A stretch of 64,000 bases of DNA, taken from NCBI GenBank assembly GCA_903813345.2, contig CAIIXF020000009.1, positions 18,005,759 through 18,069,758 on the forward strand, in the 5' to 3' direction. A model generated the notes under the pieces. The model searched no databases, was not told where the DNA came from, and was given only the letters and a program-made list of their open reading frames with translations. A program made the position numbers and the translations under genes. Within the stretch, counting starts at the first letter, position 1; every line of letters starts with the position of its first letter. The stretch comes from Owenia fusiformis (Eukaryota; Annelida; Polychaeta; Sabellida; Oweniidae). This document shows, in pieces, positions 63,745 to 64,000 of this stretch.

Positions 63745-64000
63745 TGTCAGGAAAACCCCAATTCTAGTCATCAACACCATAACCCTGATTCTCCATCAGT
63801 GTATTACCCTCTGACAGTTTGATGCACATACAATCTTAACCATCTCAAATGCAGCCTTCATAAGACAATCCCCATGTGTAATAAATCAGGTGATCCAGTT
63901 AATAGATGTACACGACTCACATTAAAATGCAGTGTCTGTCAAAGATACTACAACTTACCGGCATAAGGATCTAGACAATGAGCTTATAGATGCTATCTTC
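63745..64000. other. Window end, with a possible minus-strand exon border
   Basis: A good minus-strand donor, TTATGCCG|GTAAGT, has its GT at 63958-63957. If real, the exon would extend beyond the window; the one frame without stops reads KIASISSLSRSLCR. It could be an upstream ZMIZ 5' exon, but nothing confirms it. Confidence 0.2.

Noticed and set aside
61340-63814. Four open frames of about 780-807 codons on both strands (QDDTQYIYM-type repeats)
   Set aside because: They follow automatically from a 27-bp tandem unit lacking stops in those frames. All four are equally open, none has a conserved non-repeat domain, and no splice or start context favours one.
48000-64000. The usual ZMIZ N-terminal domain (LLDWCGDPRAF region) upstream on the minus strand
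   Set aside because: I scanned by eye for its conserved words and did not find them; a tblastn would be decisive. It probably lies beyond the window.

Overview
This window is animal nuclear DNA. It is AT-rich, has spliceosomal introns with GT/AG borders, long gene-poor stretches, mini- and microsatellites, and short inverted-repeat elements. No bacterial-style operons or ribosome binding sites are present. The two recognisable genes are metazoan, and the repeat flora (a 'GTAGCCAGG' foldback family, CGAGCGAGCG-type palindromes, GACGGACGGAC tracts) is what I would expect of a marine invertebrate such as a lophotrochozoan or invertebrate deuterostome. I cannot name the species.

Layout. Positions 1-26.2 kb hold no gene I can defend: intronic or intergenic DNA with repeats and one weak promoter candidate near 3.7-3.9 kb. 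At 26.6-27.1 kb a probable bidirectional promoter (CCGCCGCCAT, ETS, E-box and ATGGCGG motifs) separates a leftward transcript, of which only a probable noncoding first exon is seen, from a rightward KLHL gene. The KLHL coding sequence is one uninterrupted exon (29911-31635, 574 aa) encoding a BTB-BACK-Kelch protein of the KLHL9/13/26 type, a presumed Cullin-3 ubiquitin-ligase adaptor.

Convergent to it, on the minus strand from 47.8 to 37.4 kb, lies a ZMIZ1/ZMIZ2 orthologue, a PIAS-like SP-RING transcriptional coregulator and probable SUMO ligase. I resolved fourteen consecutive exon positions with matching phases, about 1,049 residues. They comprise the conserved region around LGRLLLLRHQK, the low-complexity Pro/Gly/Gln and Ala-Thr region, the PINIT-like domain, the SP-RING and the acidic C-terminal tail. 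The first ~95 residues of the family's N-terminal domain were not found and probably lie beyond 64 kb. Two small phase-compatible exon candidates (49.7-50.1 kb) and a promoter-like region (58.3-58.9 kb) suggest an alternative 5' end.

The most notable observation is that the ZMIZ exon opening the PINIT-like domain is tandemly duplicated (41704-41845 and 41524-41659). Both copies are intact, share splice phases and are about 70% identical over 40 residues. Only 44 bp separate them, so they look like mutually exclusive alternative exons, and joining both would break the frame. A second oddity is a perfect 31-bp hairpin lying directly against the 3' splice site of an upstream ZMIZ exon, whose tail is itself partly duplicated in the next intron.

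The right end (59-64 kb) carries a 39-bp minisatellite and a large 27-bp minisatellite (about 87 copies) with a 594-bp higher-order duplication. Its very long open frames on both strands are a by-product of a unit length divisible by three and are not called as genes.
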